Below, piece by piece: positions 34,183 through 42,273 of a stretch of 64,000 nucleotides of DNA. The notes below the pieces were generated by a model, which was not told the DNA's origin, did no database searches, and saw nothing but the letters and a program-made list of their open reading frames with translations. Made by a program: the position numbers and the translations under genes. The DNA is from Spirochaeta lutea (GTDB lineage: Bacteria; Spirochaetota; Spirochaetia; DSM-27196; Salinispiraceae), in the NCBI RefSeq assembly GCF_000758165.1, contig NZ_JNUP01000065.1:23359-87358 (forward strand). Direction: 5' to 3'. The stretch's first letter is position 1, and the number at the start of each line of letters is the position of its first letter.

Positions 34183-35499
34183 TTATTGGTCTTCGCATCC
34201 GCCATTGATATCAACGATACCAAACTGCAGTAAGGCGGTGCGGATTTTTTGCTCCAGAATATCGTAGGAAAAGAATTTCCTGGCCAGGGTGAAGTTCTTC
34301 TCTACCATTTGTTTCCGTTCCTCAGCGTTTTCCAGGTAGTGGAGAACCTCACTGACCTCCTTGTCGGTAATGTAGGTATCCATCATGACCGCATGGAAGC
34401 CCAGGGGCTCGATATCCTGCTGATATATTGAGTATCGGTTTACCATGATGGGTTTCTTAAAGAAAACCGCCTCCAGAAAGGCGTTACCGAAGCCTTCGTA
34501 GGTTGAGGGGTAGGTGACAAAGTCTGCGTGGGGATAAATATCCCAGAGGCTGTAGATTTTTTGTCCGTCCGGGGTGGTGCCCCGGGTAGCGCCGATGATT
34601 TCGGGCTTAATGATGAGGTCCACACCCATGAGTTCGGCGTAGTCCACGATTCGATGGTAATACTCCTGCCCCTCGTCCCTGCTTTGGTGGCTGATGAGAA
34701 GTTTGACATTTTTTATTCCCCGGCGTTTCATGCGGTTCGCCAGTTCCAGGGCGTGTTCAATTCCCTTTCTGGCGATGACCCGGGTGGGTTGAAGCAGCAG
34801 GATGTCATCGGGGTTTACCCCTATAGCCTGACGGAAATCCGCTGAATACTCGTCAATGCCAGGAGGTTGACGGGAAAAGTCGAACACATTGGGAATGACA
34901 ATGGAGCTGAGCCCCCGGCGGTAACTCAGGGCTTTACGGTTCTCGGTGTTAATGACGACGTGAACCATGGTGTGCATCTTCGGGGGGAAGGCCATGGAGA
35001 TATACTCCGGGACGGAGTTTACTAAAAACCGTGTGCGTTCCCAGTAGAAGTCATGGTGATGGCCGATGCTCGGAATTCCCGTTTCGGCGATTACCTCGGT
35101 AATGGCGAGGCCCAGGGGGATGTTCATGGGGATTGCCAGGGCATTTTCCACGATGAGCACGTCAATAGAGAAGGTATTGATGAACTCGTAGAGTTTTGCC
35201 TTCAGGAGCTTACGGAGGTTGTGAATCTCGCCGGTGATCTCCTCATTCCGGGAGGTTTGGCCGTAGACCTCGTTTTGGATAGCGGCGATTCGGGGGTGTT
35301 CCCAGAAGGCCTCGGGAACCACCATGGTTCTCTGAGGGTCCCAGTCTGAAAGGCCGGCAAAAAAGAAGCTGGTGAATCCGAGTTTATCCATAACGTGGAT
35401 CCATTTCTCTGTCTCCAAACTGACGCCGTCTGTTCCTTGGAAGCGGGTAGAGATGAATCCGAAGTTTTTAACCGGGCGGTCGAGGCCTTTTGTATACAT
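34183..35499 (-). CDS. GT4-family glycosyltransferase
   Basis: A 438-residue GT-B enzyme. The N-terminal half carries STRFQGTDGVSLETEKW (acceptor loop near residue 17) and SIGHHHDFYWERTRF; the C-terminal half has LQPTRVIARKGIEHALEL (donor phosphates, about 242-259) and the EX7E-type motif YEGFGNAFLEAVFF. Similar enzymes transfer glucose or mannose to small acceptors. With gpgS and the HAD phosphatase it could build mannosylglucosylglycerate or an elongated glucosylglycerate; donor and acceptor are inference. TAGGAG precedes the ATG. Its start is 8 nt after the HAD stop. Confidence 0.88.
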   Translation of the reverse strand: MYTKGLDRPVKNFGFISTRFQGTDGVSLETEKWIHVMDKLGFTSFFFAGLSDWDPQRTMVVPEAFWEHPRIAAIQNEVYGQTSRNEEITGEIHNLRKLLKAKLYEFINTFSIDVLIVENALAIPMNIPLGLAITEVIAETGIPSIGHHHDFYWERTRFLVNSVPEYISMAFPPKMHTMVHVVINTENRKALSYRRGLSSIVIPNVFDFSRQPPGIDEYSADFRQAIGVNPDDILLLQPTRVIARKGIEHALELANRMKRRGIKNVKLLISHQSRDEGQEYYHRIVDYAELMGVDLIIKPEIIGATRGTTPDGQKIYSLWDIYPHADFVTYPSTYEGFGNAFLEAVFFKKPIMVNRYSIYQQDIEPLGFHAVMMDTYITDKEVSEVLHYLENAEERKQMVEKNFTLARKFFSYDILEQKIRTALLQFGIVDINGGCEDQ

Positions 35500-35507
35500 A
35501 GATACTC

Positions 35508-36404
35508 CTATATTTCGAGGGTTGTGAGTTGTTCCAGGGCGGTTATCCGGCCCCTGGGTGTAAAGTCTTTGCAGCGGGGGTCCTGTTCCCGAAGGCGTAG
35601 GCTCCGGGTGTCTCCGGCGAAGAGGACGGTTTGGAATCCGAGTTGAGCGGCTGCCCAGCAGTCCTTAAGCATGTCGTTGCCCACATAGAGGACGTTTTCC
35701 GGACCGATGGTACGCAGGCCGTGGCTGGGAAACTCCAGGGTATTCAGGTGGTGCTTGAGGATGCTGTAGAGGTGCAGGCTGGGTTTGCCGTACCCGTGCT
35801 GGTAACTGAAGACGAGCAGGTCGGGGTGGAATCCCGCCTCTACCAGCCCTTTGCCGAGAAAGGCCGACAGCATGGCCGGGGTGTAGGATTGGGCATTGCT
35901 GACAATGCCCATGGGAATCCCCCTGGATTTGAAAAAGGAAAGGGTCCGGCCCAGTCCGGGCATGGGGCTGACGGGATTGATGACCGACTCGTACTCTGCG
36001 GCAAAGAGGTCGAGGTCGTCGGGTACCGGCTGACCCAGGGTTCTAAAAACTTCTCGCCAGATTTCCAGGATGTCTACCTCGGGGTAGTCCTTTCCGTGGG
36101 CTTGTTGCCGGCGGTGGTCCCGGATGATGGTCTGCTTCCAGGTACGGATGAGTTCCTGGGGGGGGACGGCCAAGCCGCGGCGATGGAGAAGCTCCGGTAA
36201 GGCTGGGGGGTACTCGGTGAGGTTCTCATCAACCGAGATGTCGCCGCTGCCGCTGATGACCAGGGTGCCGTAGATGTCGAATACCACGGCTTGGATGGTG
36301 CTGGGATCGATGGCGCTGAGATCCGCTGAGAGTCCCGTGGGAATGGGGGCTATGCGGGGATCGGCCTCAAGGAATTGCTGTTCCAGGGTGCGGTGTCTGC
36401 ACAT
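35508..36404 (-). CDS. HAD-superfamily hydrolase, candidate glycosyl-phosphoglycerate phosphatase
   Basis: A 298-residue HAD hydrolase. Motif I is VVFDIYGTLV (Asp about 46), with a cap domain (80-150), motif II IVSNAQS, motif III Lys in GYGKPS and motif IV YVGNDMLKD. In known pathways a HAD-type enzyme removes the phosphate from glucosyl- or mannosylglucosyl-3-phosphoglycerate; position between two transferases and downstream of gpgS makes that the likely job here. The frame extends upstream to 36440, but I place the start at the ATG at 36404, preceded by TATAGT (12 nt) and no ribosome binding site. Confidence 0.8.
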   Translation of the reverse strand: MCRHRTLEQQFLEADPRIAPIPTGLSADLSAIDPSTIQAVVFDIYGTLVISGSGDISVDENLTEYPPALPELLHRRGLAVPPQELIRTWKQTIIRDHRRQQAHGKDYPEVDILEIWREVFRTLGQPVPDDLDLFAAEYESVINPVSPMPGLGRTLSFFKSRGIPMGIVSNAQSYTPAMLSAFLGKGLVEAGFHPDLLVFSYQHGYGKPSLHLYSILKHHLNTLEFPSHGLRTIGPENVLYVGNDMLKDCWAAAQLGFQTVLFAGDTRSLRLREQDPRCKDFTPRGRITALEQLTTLEI

Positions 36405-36448
36405 ACAGTAAAGGGTACTATAGTCCCAACGCCTTGGCAAAAAAAAGA

Positions 36449-38002
36449 TTACATTGCGCTTAGGTATAGGCCTTCGGGGTTGAGGAAGCTGAGCAGCAGG
36501 CTGGTTTTGCTTATGCTGTGCTCCAGGTGGTCCTGGAGAACCTGGGAGTAGACCCGGGAAAGCCGGTTCGCGTAGGCCTCGGCGCTGTAGACGGTGGTCA
36601 CCACCCGGGTATTCTCGGCGACCGCTCCCTGGTGGAGGGGCGGTGCGGACCCGGCCAGGGGCCAGGCGGCCAGCTGGGGATTCAGGGCGAGCAGATGGTC
36701 CTTGTCGGCCCGGTTATCCGGGCTGAGTCGGGAAATGATGGCAGCCTGTTCCTCTCTGGGCAGAATAGCAAAATCCAGGGTGCCGTCCTGGACCAGCCTG
36801 GACCAGCGGTCCGGGAGGTCCTTGAGAAGCAGCTCCAGGGCCTGGAGGGTGTTCTGTTGATTGTCCGGATTTTTGGCGACAACCTGATAGAAGGCGTGGA
36901 TGCGCTTTTGGTTTTCCCCGAGCCAATCCTGGCGGACCTTTTCGGTATTGAACCATGAGAGGGGTATCCGGATGGAGGTATACAGATGGGACAGGTTCAT
37001 TCCCTGGTGCTCGAAGTCCGGGCAGACCATCTCCAGGTACCGTCCGCCGACGGGTTTTTGAATCGTCCAGGGTTCTAGGAAGGCGAATCCGAATCCCTCT
37101 TGCACACTGGTTGACAGAAAGGAGTCTGCCTGGGCGACAAGGTCCTCAAAGGCCCACTGTTCTCCTGCTCCCAGCTGGACCGGGGCGTCCAGAGACCTAA
37201 CCAGATCCTGCCAGAACCGGTAGGTTTGGTTGTCTGCGGGGTTGTTCGGGGGAAGGGTTACTGCCAGGGCGGTATCCTCTAGAATCCGGCTCAGCAGAAT
37301 GACCTCACCGATGTTTTTCCGGCGAATCGCCCTGACGGGATACAGAATGAGCCGGGATTTTCCCAGGCTTTGGGCCAGTGATCCGGAAGATGAGGATCCC
37401 GCCGGAGCAGGGTTGTTTGCCGGTTCTCGGGGTGCCGGCAGGGGCAGGGGGCTAACCTGGTTCGGCAGGCGGTGGAGTCCCGGGGAGGAGAGACCGGCCT
37501 GCATGAGGGCTCGGAAGTCCCGGCTGTTGATGACGGCAAAGTGGCAGTCCTGGGGATAGTCCTCGGGGCTGTAGACCTGGGGACGCCCGTCCTCGGCAAA
37601 ATCGTGGAGCTGGAGCAAAAACCGGTATCCCATGGATTGCAGACGCTGTAAGGCCGGCAGTAAGGCGGTATTTTTCTCCAGGGTAACGTTGTGGGCATGG
37701 ATGATTACCGGGCTATCAGAGGTTTTCCAAGCCTGGATGGCCCGGTGGATGTCGGTGCTCAGGTTATGGTAACGGCGTTCCTCATCCAGGAGAGAATCCT
37801 GGAGGTACACATCGTAGTTGAGGCGTTCCAGGGTTTGAAAGCCTGGAATTCCCTTGGGATTGTGACCCACCAAGCCCAACCAGGGGTATCCCAGGGCGTC
37901 TAGGGCCCGGGCCTGTTGCTCCATGACCTTGGTAACACCGCCGGGACGCAGATGGTAGTGCAGCAGGATGATGGAGGGAGTACCGCGGCGCTGTTCCTGC
38001 AT
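36449..38002 (-). CDS. GT4-like glycosyltransferase
   Basis: A 517-residue GT-B protein with N-terminal LHYHLRPGGVTKVMEQQARAL (donor/acceptor loop, residues 14-34), VIIHAHNVTLEKN, and C-terminal LYPVRAIRRKNIGEVILL and STSVQEGFGFAFLEPW (EX7E-type motif). It is longer than normal GT4 enzymes because of a Pro/Ala/Ser-rich insert near residue 195 and an unfamiliar C-terminal domain of about 150 residues. Directly downstream of gpgS (3-nt gap), it is the best candidate to add a second sugar to glucosyl-3-phosphoglycerate, as MggA does in mannosylglucosylglycerate synthesis. Confidence 0.8.
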   Translation of the reverse strand: MQEQRRGTPSIILLHYHLRPGGVTKVMEQQARALDALGYPWLGLVGHNPKGIPGFQTLERLNYDVYLQDSLLDEERRYHNLSTDIHRAIQAWKTSDSPVIIHAHNVTLEKNTALLPALQRLQSMGYRFLLQLHDFAEDGRPQVYSPEDYPQDCHFAVINSRDFRALMQAGLSSPGLHRLPNQVSPLPLPAPREPANNPAPAGSSSSGSLAQSLGKSRLILYPVRAIRRKNIGEVILLSRILEDTALAVTLPPNNPADNQTYRFWQDLVRSLDAPVQLGAGEQWAFEDLVAQADSFLSTSVQEGFGFAFLEPWTIQKPVGGRYLEMVCPDFEHQGMNLSHLYTSIRIPLSWFNTEKVRQDWLGENQKRIHAFYQVVAKNPDNQQNTLQALELLLKDLPDRWSRLVQDGTLDFAILPREEQAAIISRLSPDNRADKDHLLALNPQLAAWPLAGSAPPLHQGAVAENTRVVTTVYSAEAYANRLSRVYSQVLQDHLEHSISKTSLLLSFLNPEGLYLSAM

Positions 38003-38005
38003 TCC

Positions 38006-39157
38006 CTATTCCTCTTCCAGGGTCTGGTGTTTAGCCGGATCCCGGTCTCGGCTCTTCCCGGAAATGGATTTGAAGCTCTTTTCGTGGCCCGGTACACCCT
38101 GGGGATAGAATTTTTGGATGTACTCATCAATCCCGAGGATGGGAGGGCGCTCCATGGGCTGCATGATGGTGCTCCGTTTCCGGTATTCCTCATCAACGAG
38201 CTGGTGCTGGAGCATGCGCTCGTAGAGATCCATGTTGATTTTAATCAGCCCGAGTTTTTCAATCCGCTGGAGGAAGGTCTGCATGATCCCGAAGGCCATC
38301 CGGCCCAGGGCCAGGGTGTTCTGGTTCCGGTGGACCCGTTTATCCAGGTCAACCTGGGCGATGACATCCATACCCCAGCGTTCATAGATATCCAGGAGCA
38401 TACTGGTTTCGATACCGTAGCCGATGGGGAAGCTGACCTGCTCAAAGATCTCCCGGTAGCCGGCGTATTCCCCGGAGAGGGGCTGGATGATTTGGCTCAG
38501 GTTGGGGGTAAAGAGGCTAAATAACGGACGGATGACCAGTTCGGTTACCCGGCCGCCCCCGGTGGGTTTGACCTGGCTGGAGCTGAGGCTTATGGGGCGG
38601 TCATAGAAGGCCTTGGAGTATTTAACGTCATCCCTGAGCAGCAGGGGACCCAGGAGACCGTAAACGAAGCGGTGGTGAATATTCTTAATATCGGCGTCGA
38701 TGTAGACGATGATATCGCCCTTTAGCACGTACAGGGCCTTCCAGAGGTTTTCGCCCTTGCCCTTATAGGCCTCCAGGTTCGGCAGAATCTCGTCCGCTAA
38801 AAATACCTCGGCGCCGTAGCTCCGGGCGATCTCCCGGGTTTTATCCGTGGACCCCGAGTCGATAACAACAATCTCGTCCAGCAAGGGGTAGCGGTGCATG
38901 AGTTCGCTGCGCATGATGATGATTTCTTTGGCAATGGTCTTTTCTTCGTTCAGAGTGGGAAAGCAGAGGCTTATGCTCAAGCCTTTTTTGCGCTTTGCGT
39001 CCACCAGTTTGCCGATGTCATGGAAATCGCTGTGGTGGTAGGTGTTCCTGCGCAGCCAGCTCTTGGGATCTACGGCCTCTGCCGCCGGCTCTTCTTCCAG
39101 GGTTCCGTGGGTGCGTTCCATTTCCGGCAGTTCATCCCGTTGTTGTTTATTGCTCAT
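38006..39157 (-). CDS. gpgS: Glucosyl-3-phosphoglycerate synthase
   Basis: A 383-residue GT81 enzyme that joins NDP-glucose to 3-phosphoglycerate, the first step of glucosylglycerate synthesis. Features are ISLCFPTLNEEKTI (about 62-75), VVIDSGSTDKT, the KGKGENLWKAL block, YIDADIKNIHHRF with the metal-binding DAD, TGGGRVTELVIRPLFSLF, PLSGEYAGYREIF and AQVDLDKRVHRNQ, all characteristic of GpgS. The N-terminal 30 residues (acidic, GTLEEEPAAEAVD) are extra. It overlaps the upstream peptidase gene by 11 nt and leads straight into the GT4-like gene. Confidence 0.93.
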   Translation of the reverse strand: MSNKQQRDELPEMERTHGTLEEEPAAEAVDPKSWLRRNTYHHSDFHDIGKLVDAKRKKGLSISLCFPTLNEEKTIAKEIIIMRSELMHRYPLLDEIVVIDSGSTDKTREIARSYGAEVFLADEILPNLEAYKGKGENLWKALYVLKGDIIVYIDADIKNIHHRFVYGLLGPLLLRDDVKYSKAFYDRPISLSSSQVKPTGGGRVTELVIRPLFSLFTPNLSQIIQPLSGEYAGYREIFEQVSFPIGYGIETSMLLDIYERWGMDVIAQVDLDKRVHRNQNTLALGRMAFGIMQTFLQRIEKLGLIKINMDLYERMLQHQLVDEEYRKRSTIMQPMERPPILGIDEYIQKFYPQGVPGHEKSFKSISGKSRDRDPAKHQTLEEE

Positions 39158-40355
39158 CTGTTACCCCCTTATCAATGGACTGAAGCACCGCCAACAGCTG
39201 GGTAACCCCTTGAACCAGGGGCTCGATCTCCGCCGAGGCGTTTTCGGTATGGTAATTCTCGCCATGGGTCAGTCCGATGGTAATAGCAGGAATTTTATGG
39301 TTTAGGAAGATGGATAACTCCGATTCGCTGGATTCTATGATGGGTTTTATCTTCAGGGTTTCAAGGATTTCTATGGTATTTTTAACCAGGGGATGGGTGT
39401 ATTCCAGGCGGGCCGCATCGACCCCTGAAATCTTCTTGATACGCAGGTCCACCAGATACTCATGGGCGATGGAATCAACAATATCCTCGATCTTCCGGGA
39501 GATTGCCTGAACCATCTCGTTGCTGGCGCTCTCGATTTCCAGTCCCAGCTCCCCGGTCAGGGCGAGGTCTCCGTGTTTGATCCCACCTTCGATCTTCCCG
39601 ATGATAATCTGGGTTTGGGGACGCTGGGGCAGGTGGATCTCCAGAATCCGGTTTATGACATCGTTAATAATGAGGATGGCATTGGATCCGTACTTGTTCT
39701 CCCATCCTGATTTCATGGGAATTTCGCAGGAAATCTCGTAGCGGCTCATGCTCCGGCTGAAATAGTTGAGCCGTCCCAGTTCGGCTCCCTCCAAAATAAT
39801 CCCCGCGGCGATGGGCCGCTTCCAGTTGTCCAGGAAGCGTCGGATACTGGAAAGATTTTTCGCGCCGATGGATTCATTCAGGCCCACAATGACGATGTCG
39901 CAGTCGAAACGCAGGTCCAGGGCCCGGATCAGCTCCGGAAGGGAAAGAAGAATCCCCAGGCTGATGGAGTTATCGATGATCCCCGGTCCGGAAATCACCT
40001 TGTCATCAATGGCCAGGTGGGCCTCCTGCTCGAAGTGGTACACCGTATCCATGTGGGCTGCTACCACAATACAGCGGTCGGTTTCCGCGCTGCCCTTGAT
40101 TATTCCCACGGGGTTGCCCGAGGCATCCGAGGCAACCTCATCGACTCCGAGTTCGGCCATCCGGTCCAGGAGGGTGCGGGCCCGGAGGTTAACCGCAGAC
40201 TTTTCAACGTCGTCCTCCTTCATCGCTATGGAAATGGGCGGCACCTGTCCGATAAGGATGGTGTTCGTGAGAATATGTTCCCGTTGCTGGGACACACCCC
40301 GCTGGATGTCAGGAATCCTATTCAGTAGGGGCTTGAGCTTTCTGGCTCGTTCCAT
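39147..40355 (-). CDS. M20/M42-type zinc peptidase homologue
   Basis: A 402-residue metallohydrolase. Metal ligands and catalytic residues are visible in VVAAHMDTVYH (His/Asp), GPGIIDNSISLG (Asp), LNESIGAKN (Glu) and ILEGAELGR (Glu), with late His in GLTHGENYHT. The fold matches clan MH aminopeptidases or deacetylases. Its substrate is unclear, and its fixed place between the phosphorylase and gpgS suggests an unrecognised role in the solute pathway rather than protein turnover. The ATG at 40355 follows AAGGAGAG; the longer frame to 40448 is not used. It overlaps gpgS by 11 nt. Confidence 0.82.
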   Translation of the reverse strand: MERARKLKPLLNRIPDIQRGVSQQREHILTNTILIGQVPPISIAMKEDDVEKSAVNLRARTLLDRMAELGVDEVASDASGNPVGIIKGSAETDRCIVVAAHMDTVYHFEQEAHLAIDDKVISGPGIIDNSISLGILLSLPELIRALDLRFDCDIVIVGLNESIGAKNLSSIRRFLDNWKRPIAAGIILEGAELGRLNYFSRSMSRYEISCEIPMKSGWENKYGSNAILIINDVINRILEIHLPQRPQTQIIIGKIEGGIKHGDLALTGELGLEIESASNEMVQAISRKIEDIVDSIAHEYLVDLRIKKISGVDAARLEYTHPLVKNTIEILETLKIKPIIESSESELSIFLNHKIPAITIGLTHGENYHTENASAEIEPLVQGVTQLLAVLQSIDKGVTDEQ

Positions 40356-40371
40356 TTCAACTCTCCTTTGT

Positions 40372-42210
40372 TCATTGAACCCTCTGGTTTCCCTCGTCCC
40401 GGCTGGATAGCCACCGGTATTCCCATGGGCCGAGGGGCATTTCTCCATGGTTTTTTAGGGTGATTCGAATGTCATCCGAAGAGGTGTTTACCCCGAGGAC
40501 AACCCAGTGTTTGGTATTCGGAATGAACCGTTTGATGACCAGGGCCCGGGGATCATCTACCTCGGGCACCTGGATAGCTGCGGCGGGATGTAGGGCCGGC
40601 AGGGTTCTACGGAGGGCCAGCATCTCCTTGTACCCCCGGAATACCCGGGACCGCAGGGTCCGGGGATCGGCAAGTTCCCGTTCCAGATCCTCAAGAAACA
40701 GCTTTTCCCGGTTAATGGTCCGGTTTACCCCGGTAATTTCTGGTCCCTGGGTCCAGTTCTCGGACCCTAGCAGGCTGTGGATGTAGATGCCAGGAGTGCC
40801 GGGCATGGCCAGGAGGATGGCCTGGCTTGCCAGGAATTTTTGGGCCCGCAGCTCCGTGGGCAGGTTGGGATCCGCCAAGGCGCTGAGGTAGTTGGTATTC
40901 AGTTCGTAGGGAATAAGTCCCTGTTTCGTGGATTTATAGCTCACCAGTCCCCCGTGGTCCGAAACGGCCTGGATGAGTTTTTCCCGCTCTTGATCCGAGA
41001 GGATGCCATGGGAGGGCAGCATCCCTATGCCGTCATGACTGGCGCAAAAGTTAAAATAGGTGGTGTCCAGGCCGAGGGGGCCCGGGGGGCCTGCCTGGAT
41101 CGTCCGCGCCCAGCTGCTGAGGTGCCGGGCATCCGCCCGGGTAAAGGCATCCAGGATGAGGGGCGGCAGGCTGAACTGGTAGATCATATGGGCTTCGTCG
41201 GTGCCCGTACCGAAATAGCTGAGATTCTCGGCGTGGGGAACATTGGTTTCGGTTATGAGCACAACCCATGGACAAAGCTGGGAGAGTACCTCCCGGAAGA
41301 ACTTAACAACCTGGTGGGTTTTGGGATGATGGATACTGGGGGTTCCCAGTTCCTTCCAGAGGTAGGCGATGGCATCCAAGCGGATTACCTGGACTCCCTG
41401 TTCGATGTAGAACAGGATTGTATCCAGCATTTCAGCGAGGACGCCGGGGTGGGCAAAATTCAAATCCACCTGATCATCGCTGAAGGTTGTCCATACGTGG
41501 ACGGTCTCATCGGTACCGTTCCTCCGGGCTTTCATGGGGGTCAGCAACGGATGGGCCCGAGGCCGGGCGATGTCCGAGGTGTCGGTATCTTCGGGCAGGG
41601 TAATAAACCAGTCCTGGTATTTGGGGTCGCCTGCCAGGAAGCCCTTAAACCATGGACTCTTTGCCGAACAGTGGTTCAGAACCAAATCGGCCATGAGGTG
41701 GAAGCGGCTGCCGATCCGGACGATATCCTCCCAGCTCCCCAACCGGGGATTTACCTGTTTGTAGTCTACAATGGAGAAGCCGTCGTCCGAGGTATAGGGA
41801 AAGAAGGGCAGGATGTGTATCCCCGAGACGGTATCCGCCAAATGGCGGGTAAAAAAGGCTTCCAGGGCCTCCAAGGGCCGTTCACCCCGGGGGGCCTTGG
41901 GCAGAGGGTTGCCCTTTTCGTCGACCCCGCCGCCGACGCCGACCCGGGTAGGGTTTTTTCGGGTTTCCTCATAATCCCGGGCTGATCCGGGCAGGATGCT
42001 GTCTCCGTAGCAGATAATGAAGGCATCCCGGTGGTCCAGGGGCAGGCTGCTTCCTAATGAGTCCCCGGGCCCCCCGGCGGAGGTCCCGGTATGCCGGGAG
42101 GCTAGGGATTTCAGGGTATGTTCGTGGTTTTTCAGTACGGCCTCAACCTGGGTAATAACCTCAGGCGCCGTATCTTCGTACACAAGTTCAAGATATGTTT
42201 GTCCGACCAT
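40372..42210 (-). CDS. GH13_18 phosphorylase (glucosylglycerate or sucrose phosphorylase type)
   Basis: A 612-residue alpha-amylase-superfamily enzyme of the GH13_18 group, which phosphorolyses sucrose, sucrose-6'-phosphate or glucosylglycerate. Motifs: DLVLNHCSAKSPWF, the nucleophile in VIRLDAIAYLW (Asp about 320), acid/base in VLITETNVPH (Glu about 358), SHDGIG, and VSYK and NREKL typical of the subgroup. Adjacent gpgS argues for glucosylglycerate as substrate, yielding glucose-1-phosphate and glycerate. A Gly/Ser insert (TGTSAGGPGDSLGSSLP) lies near residue 44. Start 42210 has no ribosome binding site and is 8 nt from a TATTCT -10 box. Confidence 0.88.
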   Translation of the reverse strand: MVGQTYLELVYEDTAPEVITQVEAVLKNHEHTLKSLASRHTGTSAGGPGDSLGSSLPLDHRDAFIICYGDSILPGSARDYEETRKNPTRVGVGGGVDEKGNPLPKAPRGERPLEALEAFFTRHLADTVSGIHILPFFPYTSDDGFSIVDYKQVNPRLGSWEDIVRIGSRFHLMADLVLNHCSAKSPWFKGFLAGDPKYQDWFITLPEDTDTSDIARPRAHPLLTPMKARRNGTDETVHVWTTFSDDQVDLNFAHPGVLAEMLDTILFYIEQGVQVIRLDAIAYLWKELGTPSIHHPKTHQVVKFFREVLSQLCPWVVLITETNVPHAENLSYFGTGTDEAHMIYQFSLPPLILDAFTRADARHLSSWARTIQAGPPGPLGLDTTYFNFCASHDGIGMLPSHGILSDQEREKLIQAVSDHGGLVSYKSTKQGLIPYELNTNYLSALADPNLPTELRAQKFLASQAILLAMPGTPGIYIHSLLGSENWTQGPEITGVNRTINREKLFLEDLERELADPRTLRSRVFRGYKEMLALRRTLPALHPAAAIQVPEVDDPRALVIKRFIPNTKHWVVLGVNTSSDDIRITLKNHGEMPLGPWEYRWLSSRDEGNQRVQ

Positions 42211-42218
42211 ATACTATA

Positions 42219-42246
42219 GAATAATCCCATGGTTCGGTCGGGGCAA
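42219..42246 (-). promoter_or_regulatory. Promoter of the compatible-solute operon
   Basis: Minus strand: TTGCCC (42241-42246), 16 bp, TATTCT (42219-42224), 8 nt to the ATG. A divergent TAGAAT (42217-42222) overlaps it and may serve the CorA gene. Confidence 0.5.
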
Positions 42247-42273
42247 CCCGGGAACAAGAATAAGGAGGAAAGA

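Noticed and set aside
40777-41985. 402-residue ORF antisense to the GH13_18 gene
   Set aside because: It mirrors the GC-rich coding strand; the opposite strand carries the catalytic motifs.
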